From: Enterobacter sp. ENT03 | Lineage (GTDB): Bacteria > Pseudomonadota > Gammaproteobacteria > Enterobacterales > Enterobacteriaceae | Length of the DNA: 64,000 bases | NCBI RefSeq assembly: GCF_019218745.1 | Contig: NZ_JAHUXA010000002.1 | Location: 273,066-337,065, forward strand | Direction of reading: 5' to 3' | Shown here: piece by piece, positions 1 through 6,770 of the stretch | Position numbering within the stretch: the stretch's first letter is position 1 | Layout of the letters: each line of letters opens with the position of its first letter | The notes under the pieces: model-generated | Database searches by the model: none | The model's input: the letters and a program-made list of their open reading frames with translations, nothing else | Told to the model about the DNA's origin: nothing | Translations under genes and position numbers: made by a program

Positions 1-2
1 GT

Positions 3-335
3 ATGAAGGCCAGGATCGTCGAAATACTGCAATACACCCTGAAAAAAGAGTCTGGTGAGGCGTTTCATCAGGTGATGCGTGAAATAAGTGTTCCACTCCA
101 TGTCCGTAACGGTATTGATGTTGTGGCGTATGGAAACTCTTTGCACGATGCGGACAGCTATTACCTTATCCGTGCCTTTGAGAGCGAAGAACAGATGAAA
201 AGCGTTCTTGACGATTTCTACGCCAGTGCAGACTGGAGAGAGGGTCCTCGAGAAGCCATCATCAACCGAATTGAAACCAGCCTGAAAGCGGTTTTGATGC
301 TTTCCGGGAGAGCGGTGGAGGGGATGCGGGGATAA
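3..335 (+). CDS. NIPSNAP-like small protein
   Basis: A 110-residue protein resembling the NIPSNAP / dimeric alpha-beta barrel family, seen in its overall pattern and in the strand-helix spacing around YYLIRAFES. No catalytic residue can be assigned and the function is unknown. It lies outside the prophage, beyond the left attachment repeat, so it is chromosomal or part of an older insertion at the same site. The ATG is only two bases from the window edge, so its ribosome binding site cannot be seen and a longer upstream start is possible. Confidence 0.55.
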   Translation: MKARIVEILQYTLKKESGEAFHQVMREISVPLHVRNGIDVVAYGNSLHDADSYYLIRAFESEEQMKSVLDDFYASADWREGPREAIINRIETSLKAVLMLSGRAVEGMRG

Positions 336-432
336 TGGCGTTAACGAAGATAGGGATTTATACGTCAAAAACAATGTAGCTTTAAGCGGTGCGAAAAAGG
401 TTCTTAGACTTCGCGGGACAAATTCAAGGCAC

Positions 433-465
433 AAAAAAGCCCGCAGGGCTTGCGCCGGACGGGCT
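433..465 (-). terminator. native ssrA terminator, separated from ssrA
   Basis: Read on the minus strand, a GC-rich hairpin (438-443 with 460-465, and a tighter alternative at 438-450) is followed by a run of six T. From memory, the sequence between this hairpin and the attachment repeat matches the region just downstream of ssrA in E. coli, so this is probably the original tmRNA terminator. The prophage now separates it from ssrA by about 43 kb. Confidence 0.6.
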
Positions 466-511
466 CTTAGGACTTCATCGGATGACTCTGGTAATCACCG
501 ATGGAGAATTT

Positions 512-544
512 TGGTGGAGCTGGCGGGAGTTGAACCCGTGTCCG
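512..544. repeat. attL: prophage left attachment site, copy of ssrA 3' end
   Basis: This 33-bp stretch repeats the 3' end of ssrA at 43706-43738 with one mismatch (T539 against C43733). It begins with the complement of the CCA end and covers the T-arm of the tRNA-like domain. It lies about 70 bp from the integrase stop codon, as expected for attL of a phage that integrates in ssrA. The first 27 bases are identical in both copies, so strand exchange probably happened there. The mismatch should then mark which copy came from the phage. Confidence 0.85.
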
Positions 545-616
545 TTTTTCTTTAAGCGGCTGAAATATAATATCTTATATCACGCTTATTTTTCTGCGGC
601 TCCTTCACGGCTCCTT

Positions 617-1795
617 TTACGTCCCGCCACTGACCAGCTTTGGTCTTTTCTCGGTGTTGCCGTCGTACTCCTTCAGATAGGATCCGTAATGCCTGAAAAG
701 CATCTCGGGTCCTTTATGCCCCATCTGTCCAGCGAGCCAGAAAAGGTTAGTCCCCTGGCTGATGTGACGAGTCGCAAAAGTATGCCGGGTCTGGTACGGA
801 TTTCGGTACCGTATTCCCGCTTTACGTAACGTGGGCACCCATGCTTTTTTTCGTATTGCATCGGCGCTCGCCCATGGCTTATTTGTTTTCGGATCCTCAA
901 AGATGGTCGCGTCTTTCATGAATGTGAAGGACTTCTGGGACGCGAGTACCGCCATAGCCGGATCGTTGAGCTCGACTTTACGGGTTCCAGCTTTTGTCTT
1001 GGTTCCCTTAATAACGCCGACAACGCTCGCGCTCTGCACGTGCGCCGTTTTGCCGATAAAGTCGATATCGCGCCAGCGCAGCGAGCAGAGTTCTGAGCTG
1101 CGTAACCCCGTCTGTATGGCGAACATAAACAGATTTTCCCATTGCTTGTTGCCAGCGGCAGACAAAAGAGCATTCACCTCTGCGGGGGAAAGCGGATCGA
1201 CAATGTAATTGCTGTGAGCACTTGTTTTATCACTTTGGTAGCGCGATGCGGTTACCAGAGATACCGGGTTAATTTGCAATACGCCATCGGTAACGGCTTC
1301 ATCAAGCGCAGAACGCAGAAACGATAGCTGATTGCGTATGGTTTTCAGGGTAGTTGTCCGGCTTTGTATCCAGGCTTTCATCGCAGCTGGTGTCAACTCG
1401 CTGGCCGGAAATTGATGTAGAGCCGCCAGTGCACTCCGGCATTTTTTATAACCACCGATTGTAGAAGGCGATAATTTTCGCGTCTCACAGATGCCAATAT
1501 ATTCATCAAGGTACATTTTGACAGTCTTACCGGCGGCCGCATTACCGAATATCTTTAATCGTGCTGATCGCGGAAAATACTCAGCATATACGAAGGTACC
1601 TCGCTCAATTTTATTGTGGATTTCGCCCAGTGTCCGCTCGGCATATTTGAGGTTTTTACTATTCACTTCCAGATTGGAAAGGGGTTCGCGACACTTAACC
1701 CCTTTGTATGTGAAAGTTATATTTATCGTCTCTCCCTGGCTGTGTTTCCTTACGGTCACGCCGCGCGGAAGTTTTGACGATTCTGTCTTGCCCAT
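617..1795 (-). CDS. int: tyrosine integrase (ssrA-specific)
   Basis: Phage tyrosine recombinase of 392 residues that should catalyse integration and, with Xis, excision at the ssrA attachment site. The N-terminal part (about 1-90) looks like the DUF3596-type arm-binding domain, followed by a SAM-like core-binding domain (about 90-185) and the catalytic domain. Visible catalytic residues are Arg232 (in TGLRSSE), Arg337 and His338 (in QTRHTFAT), His360 (in MGHKG) and the nucleophile Tyr370 (in FRHYGSY). The first histidine of the usual HxxR box is tyrosine here, which I believe is common in this subfamily. Its 5' end overlaps the excisionase gene by 40 bp, and it is the last gene of the leftward operon beside attL. 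Confidence 0.95.
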   Translation of the reverse strand: MGKTESSKLPRGVTVRKHSQGETINITFTYKGVKCREPLSNLEVNSKNLKYAERTLGEIHNKIERGTFVYAEYFPRSARLKIFGNAAAGKTVKMYLDEYIGICETRKLSPSTIGGYKKCRSALAALHQFPASELTPAAMKAWIQSRTTTLKTIRNQLSFLRSALDEAVTDGVLQINPVSLVTASRYQSDKTSAHSNYIVDPLSPAEVNALLSAAGNKQWENLFMFAIQTGLRSSELCSLRWRDIDFIGKTAHVQSASVVGVIKGTKTKAGTRKVELNDPAMAVLASQKSFTFMKDATIFEDPKTNKPWASADAIRKKAWVPTLRKAGIRYRNPYQTRHTFATRHISQGTNLFWLAGQMGHKGPEMLFRHYGSYLKEYDGNTEKRPKLVSGGT

Positions 1796-1962
1796 TTAGC
1801 GACCTCACTAAGATCTATCCATCTTTCCTTAACGCCTTCCACTTTCAGCACCTGAACACCTTCCAGCCAAACACCACGCTGTATACGCTTGTTTATGGCA
1901 TCAGGCGACTCGCCAGTTTCTTTGCAATAAGTCGAGATTGGTACACAATCGAGGTTCAGCAT
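1756..1962 (-). CDS. xis: excisionase
   Basis: Small basic protein (68 residues) with a winged-helix excisionase pattern: an N-terminal helix-turn-helix (ISTYCKETGESPDAINKRIQRG) and the wing segment VQVLKVEGVKERWIDL. It should bind DNA near the attachment site and bias the integrase toward excision. It overlaps the integrase start, so the two are probably translationally coupled in the leftward operon. Confidence 0.85.
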   Translation of the reverse strand: MLNLDCVPISTYCKETGESPDAINKRIQRGVWLEGVQVLKVEGVKERWIDLSEVAKWARQNRQNFRAA

Positions 1963-2054
1963 AGTTTTCTCCGGTAGCCCGGCTGCACCCGGGCGTTTAA
2001 CAATATTCGCTGGTGGCAGGAATTAACCGCTGCCAGATTGCCGAAACGTACTAC

Positions 2055-2258
2055 TCACTCCCCCCAGTAAGTTAGTTCTTCTGCGAGATGATCATCCGCA
2101 TCCGCCTGACAGGTGATTGGCTCGCTTCCTTCGACGCTGGCCGCTGCAAAATCACGGGCGCACGCTTTGCGATGTTTACGGTTTCCCATGCTCCAATGCG
2201 GTAACCTCAGCTCTTTATTCCAGGCGCGAAGCATGTATTTCATGCGTGATTTAGCCAT
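2055..2258 (-). CDS. small basic phage protein, unknown function
   Basis: A 67-residue protein with a strongly basic N-terminal half (KSRMKYMLRAWNKE, RKHRKAC) and an acidic tail. I recognise no domain. Its ATG overlaps the end of the upstream Ead-like gene by 8 bp, so it is part of the leftward operon between that gene and xis. Operon position and compact overlap support its being real. Confidence 0.55.
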   Translation of the reverse strand: MAKSRMKYMLRAWNKELRLPHWSMGNRKHRKACARDFAAASVEGSEPITCQADADDHLAEELTYWGE

Positions 2259-2802
2259 CTTTATTTCCCCCGATTTGCAAATTACTTGTTTCAGCAGCCT
2301 GCTTTGCTGCCACGCGCTTTTGGCGATCGCGAAACCAACCGTAAAGCTCCATCAGCTCTTCATCGATTGGCGCATATTTGCGATCGAAATATGCCTGTGC
2401 GTCTTTTTCAGCTTCATCAGGTAATTCACCCGGACCAAACAGCGTATTGAAGATCCACGCCATTCCATTCTTTGCATCACTGGTTGCACGCCAGTCGATG
2501 ATCGCCGCCTGCATAACCAAAAGGTTTTTCCCAAATAACCGGTCGGTCTCTTTAAAGCGGTTACGGATATACTCATTCTCGTCTTTTAAAGTGACGTTCT
2601 CAGCGGCCAGCTGGTCGCGATCCTTTTCTGTGCTACTAAGTGCAGCCATTGCACCTATATGCGCCAGATTTAGCGCCTCCAACCGAGCGGCCATTTCCCG
2701 TACCAGCTCAGAATAAACGCCGGTCTGCTTGATGCTGGTGGAGTAGCTGTGCGACGTTCTAACTAGATCAATGATGGTCATTTTTGCCAGTAGCTCTTTC
2801 AT
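2251..2802 (-). CDS. Ead/Ea22-like phage protein
   Basis: A 183-residue protein whose middle (about 35-75) is a heptad-rich predicted coiled coil (ARLEALNLAHIGAM, then STEKDRDQLAAENVTLKDEN). This pattern is typical of Ead/Ea22-like proteins of the lambdoid accessory left arm, which are dispensable and of unknown role. The C-terminal half is acidic then basic. It overlaps the YfdR-like gene by 4 bp and the 67-residue gene by 8 bp, consistent with one transcript from PL. Confidence 0.6.
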   Translation of the reverse strand: MKELLAKMTIIDLVRTSHSYSTSIKQTGVYSELVREMAARLEALNLAHIGAMAALSSTEKDRDQLAAENVTLKDENEYIRNRFKETDRLFGKNLLVMQAAIIDWRATSDAKNGMAWIFNTLFGPGELPDEAEKDAQAYFDRKYAPIDEELMELYGWFRDRQKRVAAKQAAETSNLQIGGNKDG

Positions 2803-3329
2803 TGGCGCGCCCCGCTCAGTTCATTGAAGCGGTTCATGAACAGACCAAAGGCCTGGCCAGGGCGCAATGGTACAACCTGAATCAGATCAGACGCGGGAAC
2901 GCCCTCAAGGATCAGCCACGGCGTACCATCATCAATCTCCAGATCGCGGCGTTCGGTCGCCAGCATGGTGAGATCGGCATATTTCACCAGGTCGGACTGA
3001 TGCAGGGGCAACCCGAACTTAGAGCGGATCAGATCATCAACGAGCGTTTCGATCCGGCGGTAGTCCGGCAGCAGCCTTTTGAGCGGCGCGGGGATGTCCT
3101 GGCAGTACGCTTCAGCGGCGTCATGCATCAGCGCTTCAAAGGCGTATTCCGGCGGGACGATCTGGCTGCACAGAACGGAGTGCTGCGCCACGCTGTAAAA
3201 CTCCGGCAGGTGACCGGCAAAGCGGCAAATATTGGACAGGGCAGTGGCGATGTCCTCAATATCAACATCGTCTGTTTGCGCGTTCAGGTAATCAAAATGC
3301 TTACCGCTCAGGGTTTGAATAAAGGACAT
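2799..3329 (-). CDS. yfdR: YfdR-like HD-domain phosphohydrolase
   Basis: A 176-residue HD-superfamily protein very similar, as I recall it, to YfdR of the E. coli CPS-53 prophage. Metal-ligand motifs are visible: His in VAQHSVL, the HD pair in LMHDAAEAY, and an aspartate in KYADLTML. Related proteins (YfbR family) remove phosphate from deoxynucleoside monophosphates, so a role in nucleotide pools during infection is plausible but not shown. It lies in the leftward operon, separated from the upstream YfdQ-like gene by about 130 bp containing a hairpin. Confidence 0.85.
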   Translation of the reverse strand: MSFIQTLSGKHFDYLNAQTDDVDIEDIATALSNICRFAGHLPEFYSVAQHSVLCSQIVPPEYAFEALMHDAAEAYCQDIPAPLKRLLPDYRRIETLVDDLIRSKFGLPLHQSDLVKYADLTMLATERRDLEIDDGTPWLILEGVPASDLIQVVPLRPGQAFGLFMNRFNELSGARQ

Positions 3330-3429
3330 CGTTAGTTCTCCGTGTTATTTCGCGCTGCACCGCGTCGAATTTTGGTTACAGTAATCCCTCGCCCGAAGGC
3401 GATAATTAATGAGGATCCGCTTCCATAAA

Positions 3430-3449
3430 TGCCCCCTGAGGGGGCATTT
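3430..3449 (-). terminator. hairpin between yfdQ-like and yfdR-like genes
   Basis: A perfect GC-rich inverted repeat (TGCCCCC, 4-base loop, GGGGGCA) lies just after the yfdQ-like stop on the minus strand. It is followed by only a short T-rich stretch (TTTAT). It may be a weak terminator or a stabilising 3' hairpin in the leftward operon. Confidence 0.4.
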
Positions 3450-3460
3450 GCAGCAGCAGA

Positions 3461-4285
3461 CTAAGCGGTGAACGCGCCGATAAAAGTTTCTACCTGGCTG
3501 TCCTTGAACTTTTCCACCAGTAGATCGCGGAATTCAACAGCCATATCTTCCTGCTGGGCTTCCAGCTGGACGATGCGCAGCACCAGCGTCGGGCGATCGC
3601 CGCCAATGATGCTCAGACGCAACTTAAACGGACGCTCTTTCAGGCCTTCAAACGGCACACACTTAAATTCGAAAGCAACCGGCATAATGTCCTGCGTTCT
3701 GGCTTCAACTGATTCCATCAATGAGCGCTTACCGCTGAAGTCCTGATCTTCGAAGTCTGCTTTTTGGATCGATTCGATGGAGATCTTGCGGATTGCAGCA
3801 GCTGATCGCTTGGCATCGAGCACAGCACCTTCAGCATCAAAGCCGAGCAGGTTTTCCGCCCAGTCTTCCAGCCATTCCGCCAGCTCTTTTTGAGTATGGC
3901 GTTCGCCGTTAATGGAAAGCAGAGAAGAGTACGGTGCGGTCTTTTTCAGAGCGAGCAGGGCGGTGTTGTCGGCATGGCCGGGATTCACCAGAGTACCCAG
4001 GTTGAAGACGGAAACTGCGCGCATCTCATCTGCATTGATGAAGCAGCGCGTGCCTTCTTCGGCGTAGCCGGTGGAATAGCGTGCAAAATCTTCGATACTG
4101 GCAGTCTGCATCTTCCCGCGAAAACGAAAGCGCTCTAATGACAGACGCTCCAGGCTTTCAATACTTGCTCCGGCAGGGATCACAGCTGCCGGGCAGTCAA
4201 CAGAAGACAGTTTTTCTTCCAGGAACTGCGACAGGACAAGGGTTTGCACTTTTTCGATAGCGCCTGAGTCTAAAGAGTAGGACAT
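3461..4285 (-). CDS. yfdQ: YfdQ-like protein (DUF2303)
   Basis: A 274-residue protein of the DUF2303 / YfdQ family found next to yfdR in E. coli CPS-53 and in many lambdoid left arms. Its function is unknown. No transmembrane segment or signal peptide is visible. The order yfdP-yfdQ-yfdR in the leftward early operon matches CPS-53, which is the main support for the name. Confidence 0.8.
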   Translation of the reverse strand: MSYSLDSGAIEKVQTLVLSQFLEEKLSSVDCPAAVIPAGASIESLERLSLERFRFRGKMQTASIEDFARYSTGYAEEGTRCFINADEMRAVSVFNLGTLVNPGHADNTALLALKKTAPYSSLLSINGERHTQKELAEWLEDWAENLLGFDAEGAVLDAKRSAAAIRKISIESIQKADFEDQDFSGKRSLMESVEARTQDIMPVAFEFKCVPFEGLKERPFKLRLSIIGGDRPTLVLRIVQLEAQQEDMAVEFRDLLVEKFKDSQVETFIGAFTA

Positions 4286-4317
4286 GTGATTTCCTTAATT
4301 GGGGTTAACGGTAGGGC

Positions 4318-4689
4318 TTACTGTTGAGCGCGGAGCTTCGCGTCAGGATCACCGGCCAGGGTAAAGAGCTGTCCCTGGTCTTCCTGCAAAATAGAAAGCT
4401 TTCCGCCGCGGTTCACATACATCGGCGTTTCGGTAGTGTCCTCCTCGGACGATTTACCGCGTGGGGTAGGGCGTACATAAGCCAGCTTGTGCTTGATCAT
4501 CACGCGCTTCTCTTCGACAGAGTTGCTCATGCGGTCCAGCTCAAAGGTCAAAGTTACTTTCCCCTTCTGGCCGTTGTTCAGTACGCCAAAGGCAACCTCA
4601 CTCAGCGCCACGGCGATCTTGTTCTGGAACACGCCGCCGTCCAGTTCGCCCATAAACTCAGGCACATCGGTCAAACGTTCATTACTCAT
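4318..4689 (-). CDS. YfdP-like phage protein
   Basis: A 123-residue protein beginning MSNERLTDVPEFMGEL. An in-frame ATG lies 66 codons upstream, but that extension would run through a GC-rich inverted repeat with no convincing ribosome binding site. The internal ATG at 4689 has AGAGG just upstream, so I start there. Its place before yfdQ and yfdR, and the conserved look of GKSSEEDTTETPMYV, suggest the YfdP position of CPS-53. The assignment is from memory and the function is unknown. It is the first gene of the leftward operon, about 440 bp downstream of PL. Confidence 0.6.
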   Translation of the reverse strand: MSNERLTDVPEFMGELDGGVFQNKIAVALSEVAFGVLNNGQKGKVTLTFELDRMSNSVEEKRVMIKHKLAYVRPTPRGKSSEEDTTETPMYVNRGGKLSILQEDQGQLFTLAGDPDAKLRAQQ

Positions 4690-4744
4690 CGGGTATACCC
4701 TCTGAAAGTAGGCTGCTGACACAGCCGGGTTAGTTTCTCCACAC

Positions 4745-4825
4745 AACACAGAAGAGCACCTGCGGTCGGGGCCGCCCGGGTGGATTGGGTTATGAGCCCG
4801 TCGCCCGGTGATGCTCTTGTGTGTT
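4745..4825. other. long imperfect inverted repeat upstream of the yfdP-like gene
   Basis: Bases 4745-4760 (AACACAGAAGAGCACC) are nearly complementary to 4807-4825, with small bulges, enclosing about 46 GC-rich bases. It lies 56 bp upstream of the yfdP-like start, in the leader of the leftward transcript. It may be an RNA hairpin affecting translation or transcription of the operon. The role is inferred from position only. Confidence 0.4.
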
Positions 4826-4828
4826 GGG

Positions 4829-4873
4829 TAAAAAAGTGCGGCGCCCTCACGGGAAAATAAGATCAGACGCCGC
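4829..4873 (-). terminator. candidate leader terminator in the leftward operon
   Basis: On the minus strand, GCGGCG (complement of 4868-4873) pairs with CGCCGC (complement of 4838-4843) across about 24 bases. A run of mostly T follows (complement of 4829-4835). It lies between PL and the first gene of the leftward operon, the place where lambdoid phages put an early terminator relieved by antitermination. The large loop makes it a moderate call. Confidence 0.4.
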
Positions 4874-4905
4874 CAAGCAACTACCACGTTTTATTTTTTG
4901 GATCA

Positions 4906-5055
4906 CAGGGAGTTTCGGGCGGGGTGCCGATAACTAGTCGGCAACCCTACGGTATTCCGTAGCTGGTGCCCGTGGGTTGGACGGGACCGTGTTCACCAGG
5001 TGAGCGCTTTGATTTGGTAGTCACTCCAAACCGCAACCCCTCCCGAAACTTCCTG
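4906..5055. ncRNA. highly structured RNA-like element in the PL leader
   Basis: A 150-bp non-coding stretch that can fold into one closed multi-hairpin structure. The outer stem pairs 4906-4924 with 5037-5055 (17 Watson-Crick pairs, one G-U, one mismatch on the plus sense). Inside are hairpins 4925-4930/4938-4943 (6 bp), 4947-4952/4957-4962 (6 bp, 4-base loop), 4965-4973/4981-4988 (8 bp, one bulge) and 5013-5017/5026-5030 (5 bp). It starts about 75 bp downstream of PL, so it would be in the 5' leader of the leftward transcript. The plus sense has one more G-U pair, so the strand is uncertain. I do not recognise the family. A cis-acting antiterminator like HK022 put, or a trans-acting sRNA, are both possible. 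Confidence 0.6.
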
Positions 5056-5134
5056 CTTACGAATCATCCGGTCATTCATACGCCACCGGCGGCCTACTTC
5101 GTTGGCGTCCTGCCTGTTCGCTGTTACTGTTGCT

Positions 5135-5164
5135 AATGTAGGATAACTTACCTCTTGATGTCAA
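5135..5164 (-). promoter_or_regulatory. PL leftward early promoter
   Basis: On the minus strand a perfect -35 box TTGACA (complement of 5159-5164) is followed after 18 bp by TACATT (complement of 5135-5140). The 14-bp operator at 5138-5151 covers the -10 box and spacer, and a second operator lies just upstream at 5173-5186. Transcription would run into the structured leader and the yfdP-to-int operon. The geometry copies that of PR on the other side of the repressor. Confidence 0.75.
5138..5151. promoter_or_regulatory. repressor operator OL1-like
   Basis: GTAGGATAACTTAC, one of five copies of a 14-bp imperfect palindrome with consensus GTARG-N4-CYTAC around the repressor gene. It overlaps the -10 region of PL. 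Confidence 0.7.
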
Positions 5165-5172
5165 TATTAAAA

Positions 5173-5186
5173 GTAGGAAAACTTAC
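5173..5186. promoter_or_regulatory. repressor operator OL2-like
   Basis: GTAGGAAAACTTAC, a second copy of the 14-bp operator, just upstream of the PL -35 box. It is 35 bp from the first copy measured start to start. Confidence 0.7.
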
Positions 5187-5198
5187 ATTGAGGGCGAT

Positions 5199-5230
5199 AA
5201 AAAAGCCGCATAATGCGGCTTCATTTTTTT
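5199..5230 (-). terminator. terminator after the repressor gene
   Basis: AAGCCGCA and TGCGGCTT form an 8-bp stem with a 3-base loop just downstream of the repressor stop. On the minus strand it is followed by six T, and the plus strand also carries a T run, so it may work both ways. It would insulate repressor transcription from the PL operon. Confidence 0.75.
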
Positions 5231-5239
5231 GATGACGTA

Positions 5240-5896
5240 TTAGAGGTCTGTCACTACTTGCTTAACAACCCCAACAAGACGGCAGTTACCATTAACCTCT
5301 AAAACTCTATAGTTAGGATTTAGGGGTACAAGATACCTAACAGGGCCATCAATAACGAATTTCTTCAAAGTGGCTTCTGTGGATCCATCAATTTGAGCGA
5401 CCACGATACGTCCATTTACTTCATACGGGCTCCCGTAATCTGGGTCAACTATAACCAGAGAACCTTCAGGTATGCTGGGTGCTCCGTTGGGGTTTGTCAT
5501 TGAGTCGCCACGAACCCGAAGAGCAAAGCCCTCATCAGATAAGTTCGCAGTAGTGTAAATCCACTCTTTGACATCATCACGAGTAATGGACGCGCCGGAC
5601 TCCGTCCATTCTCCGGCCTGAACCCATGAGAGAACAGGTATCTGCTTAACACCAAATTTATCAGTAGGGCGCATAGCAGGGACGTCGCTATCAGGATCAC
5701 CTGCGCCATCGATCAGCCATTGGGGGTTACATTTTAAGGCAGCAGAAAGCGCCTGAAGATTCGAACCTCCAGGAGCATAATCACCAGATTCCCACCCCGT
5801 GACAGTTACACGGTTTACACCAACGAGCTTCCCTAAAACGGCCTGTGTGAGCTTTAGCTCTTTGCGCCGTGCGCGGATGCGATCATTCATATTCAT
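5240..5896 (-). CDS. cI: CI-type phage repressor (S24 peptidase)
   Basis: Prophage repressor of 218 residues with an N-terminal helix-turn-helix (about 15-40, LTQAVLGKLVGVNRVTVTGWESG) and a C-terminal LexA/CI self-cleavage domain. The cleavage site is Ala94-Gly95 (WVQAGEW). The catalytic Ser132 lies in RGDSMT and the lysine is Lys178 or Lys179 in TLKKF, so RecA-stimulated cleavage and SOS induction are expected. I chose the ATG at 5896, which has AGGA eight bases upstream, over the ATG at 5920, which would place an operator inside the gene. The operator at 5897-5910 touches this start and suggests autoregulation. Confidence 0.93.
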   Translation of the reverse strand: MNMNDRIRARRKELKLTQAVLGKLVGVNRVTVTGWESGDYAPGGSNLQALSAALKCNPQWLIDGAGDPDSDVPAMRPTDKFGVKQIPVLSWVQAGEWTESGASITRDDVKEWIYTTANLSDEGFALRVRGDSMTNPNGAPSIPEGSLVIVDPDYGSPYEVNGRIVVAQIDGSTEATLKKFVIDGPVRYLVPLNPNYRVLEVNGNCRLVGVVKQVVTDL

Positions 5897-5910
5897 GTAG
5901 GCAATCCTAC
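5897..5910. promoter_or_regulatory. repressor operator OR3-like
   Basis: GTAGG-CAAT-CCTAC, a perfect inverted repeat abutting the repressor start codon and covering its ribosome binding site. The position suggests negative autoregulation or Cro control of repressor synthesis. Confidence 0.7.
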
Positions 5911-5921
5911 CATCTTTCAAT

Positions 5922-5935
5922 GTAGGAGTCCTTGA
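5922..5935. promoter_or_regulatory. repressor operator OR2-like (one degenerate half)
   Basis: GTAGGAGTCCTTGA has a perfect left half-site and a diverged right half. It overlaps the -35 box of PR. By position it would be the middle operator of a three-site array. Confidence 0.55.
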
Positions 5936-5961
5936 CCTCTATATGTAAGTTATCCTACTAT
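5932..5961 (+). promoter_or_regulatory. PR rightward early promoter
   Basis: TTGACC at 5932-5937 and TACTAT at 5956-5961, separated by 18 bp, just upstream of the cro-like gene. Operators at 5922-5935 and 5945-5958 cover both boxes, so bound repressor should block it. Confidence 0.7.
5945..5958. promoter_or_regulatory. repressor operator OR1-like
   Basis: GTAAGTTATCCTAC, nearly identical to the reverse complement of the operator at 5138-5151. It lies in the spacer and -10 region of PR. Confidence 0.7.
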
Positions 5962-5995
5962 CGCAGTGTTCCTATTAACTACAAGAGACAGTCTA

Positions 5996-6193
5996 ATGAA
6001 CAAAGATGAAGTGCTTTCCTACTTTGGTGGGGTGAGTAATTTAGCAAGGGTACTTGGTATATCTCACGCATCAGTTTCCGGATGGGGAAACGTAATCCCA
6101 AAAGGTCGGGCCTTTGAAATTCAGACCATCACGAAAAGCGCACTGAAAGTTAATCCCTCTCTATACGCAAAACCTAACGAAACAGCGGCTTGA
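5996..6193 (+). CDS. cro: Cro-like regulator
   Basis: A 65-residue DNA-binding protein transcribed divergently from the repressor. Its helix-turn-helix is visible at about 10-35 (NLARVLGISHASVSGWG). Size, position directly after PR and orientation identify it as the Cro counterpart, which should bind the shared operators and lower repressor synthesis. I start at MNKDEV (5996). The in-frame ATG at 5966 lies too close to the PR -10 box to have a ribosome binding site on the transcript. Confidence 0.8.
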   Translation: MNKDEVLSYFGGVSNLARVLGISHASVSGWGNVIPKGRAFEIQTITKSALKVNPSLYAKPNETAA

Positions 6194-6221
6194 AAGTAAC
6201 CACAGGAAGAAGAGGTGAACC

Positions 6222-6767
6222 GTGGATAACAAACACTGGCAGGTAGAAAAGCAGCCCGCATGGCTGGTGGCTGCCATCAAAAAAACCATATCAGAATTGC
6301 CTGGCGGATACGCCGAAGCAGCTGAATGGCTGGGCGTTACCGAAGATGCATTGTTCAACCGTCTGCGCGCAGGTGGCGATCAGATCTTCCCGATGGGCTG
6401 GGCAATGGTGCTCCAGCAGGCGAGCGGTAAGAAGTTCATCGCTGATGCCGTTTCTCGTCAGTCGAATAGCGTGAACGTACCGCTGGTGGAAATTGAAGAC
6501 GTAGACAACGCCGATATTAATCAGCGTCTGATGGAATCCATCGAGTGGATCGGCAAGCACTCGTCATACGTTCGCAAAGCGACTGCTGACGGTGTCATTG
6601 ACCAGGCGGAACGCGCTCAAATCGAAGAGAACAGTTATCAGGTTATGGCGAAGTGGCAGGAGCATTTGACGCTGCTGTATCGGATTTTCTGCGCGCCAGA
6701 AAAGAGTGACGCCCGCGAGTGTGCAGCTCCGGGCGCCGTGGCGTTTCGTAAACATGTGGAGAACTAA
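6222..6767 (+). CDS. ymfL: YmfL-like (CII-position) regulator
   Basis: A 181-residue protein very similar, as I recall it, to YmfL of the E. coli e14 prophage, including the conserved block PGGYAEAAEWLGVTEDALFNRLR (helix-turn-helix-like) and the ending DARECAAPG. It follows cro where lambda has cII, so it is probably an early transcriptional regulator, although YmfL has also been linked to cell division. The target is not visible. A Shine-Dalgarno (GGAAGAAGAGG) precedes the ATG. Confidence 0.8.
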   Translation: MDNKHWQVEKQPAWLVAAIKKTISELPGGYAEAAEWLGVTEDALFNRLRAGGDQIFPMGWAMVLQQASGKKFIADAVSRQSNSVNVPLVEIEDVDNADINQRLMESIEWIGKHSSYVRKATADGVIDQAERAQIEENSYQVMAKWQEHLTLLYRIFCAPEKSDARECAAPGAVAFRKHVEN

Positions 6768-6770
6768 CGC

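Noticed and set aside
389..829. Plus-strand frame spanning the left attachment site
   Set aside because: It runs across attL and antisense to the integrase, with no recognisable protein and no ribosome binding site.
2784..3335. Plus-strand 183-codon frame opposite the YfdR-like gene
   Set aside because: It is an exact antisense shadow of a well-supported HD-domain gene.
4318..4887. Longer version of the yfdP-like protein starting at 4887
   Set aside because: The extra 66 codons cross structured leader DNA with unlikely composition, and the internal ATG at 4689 has the better ribosome binding site.
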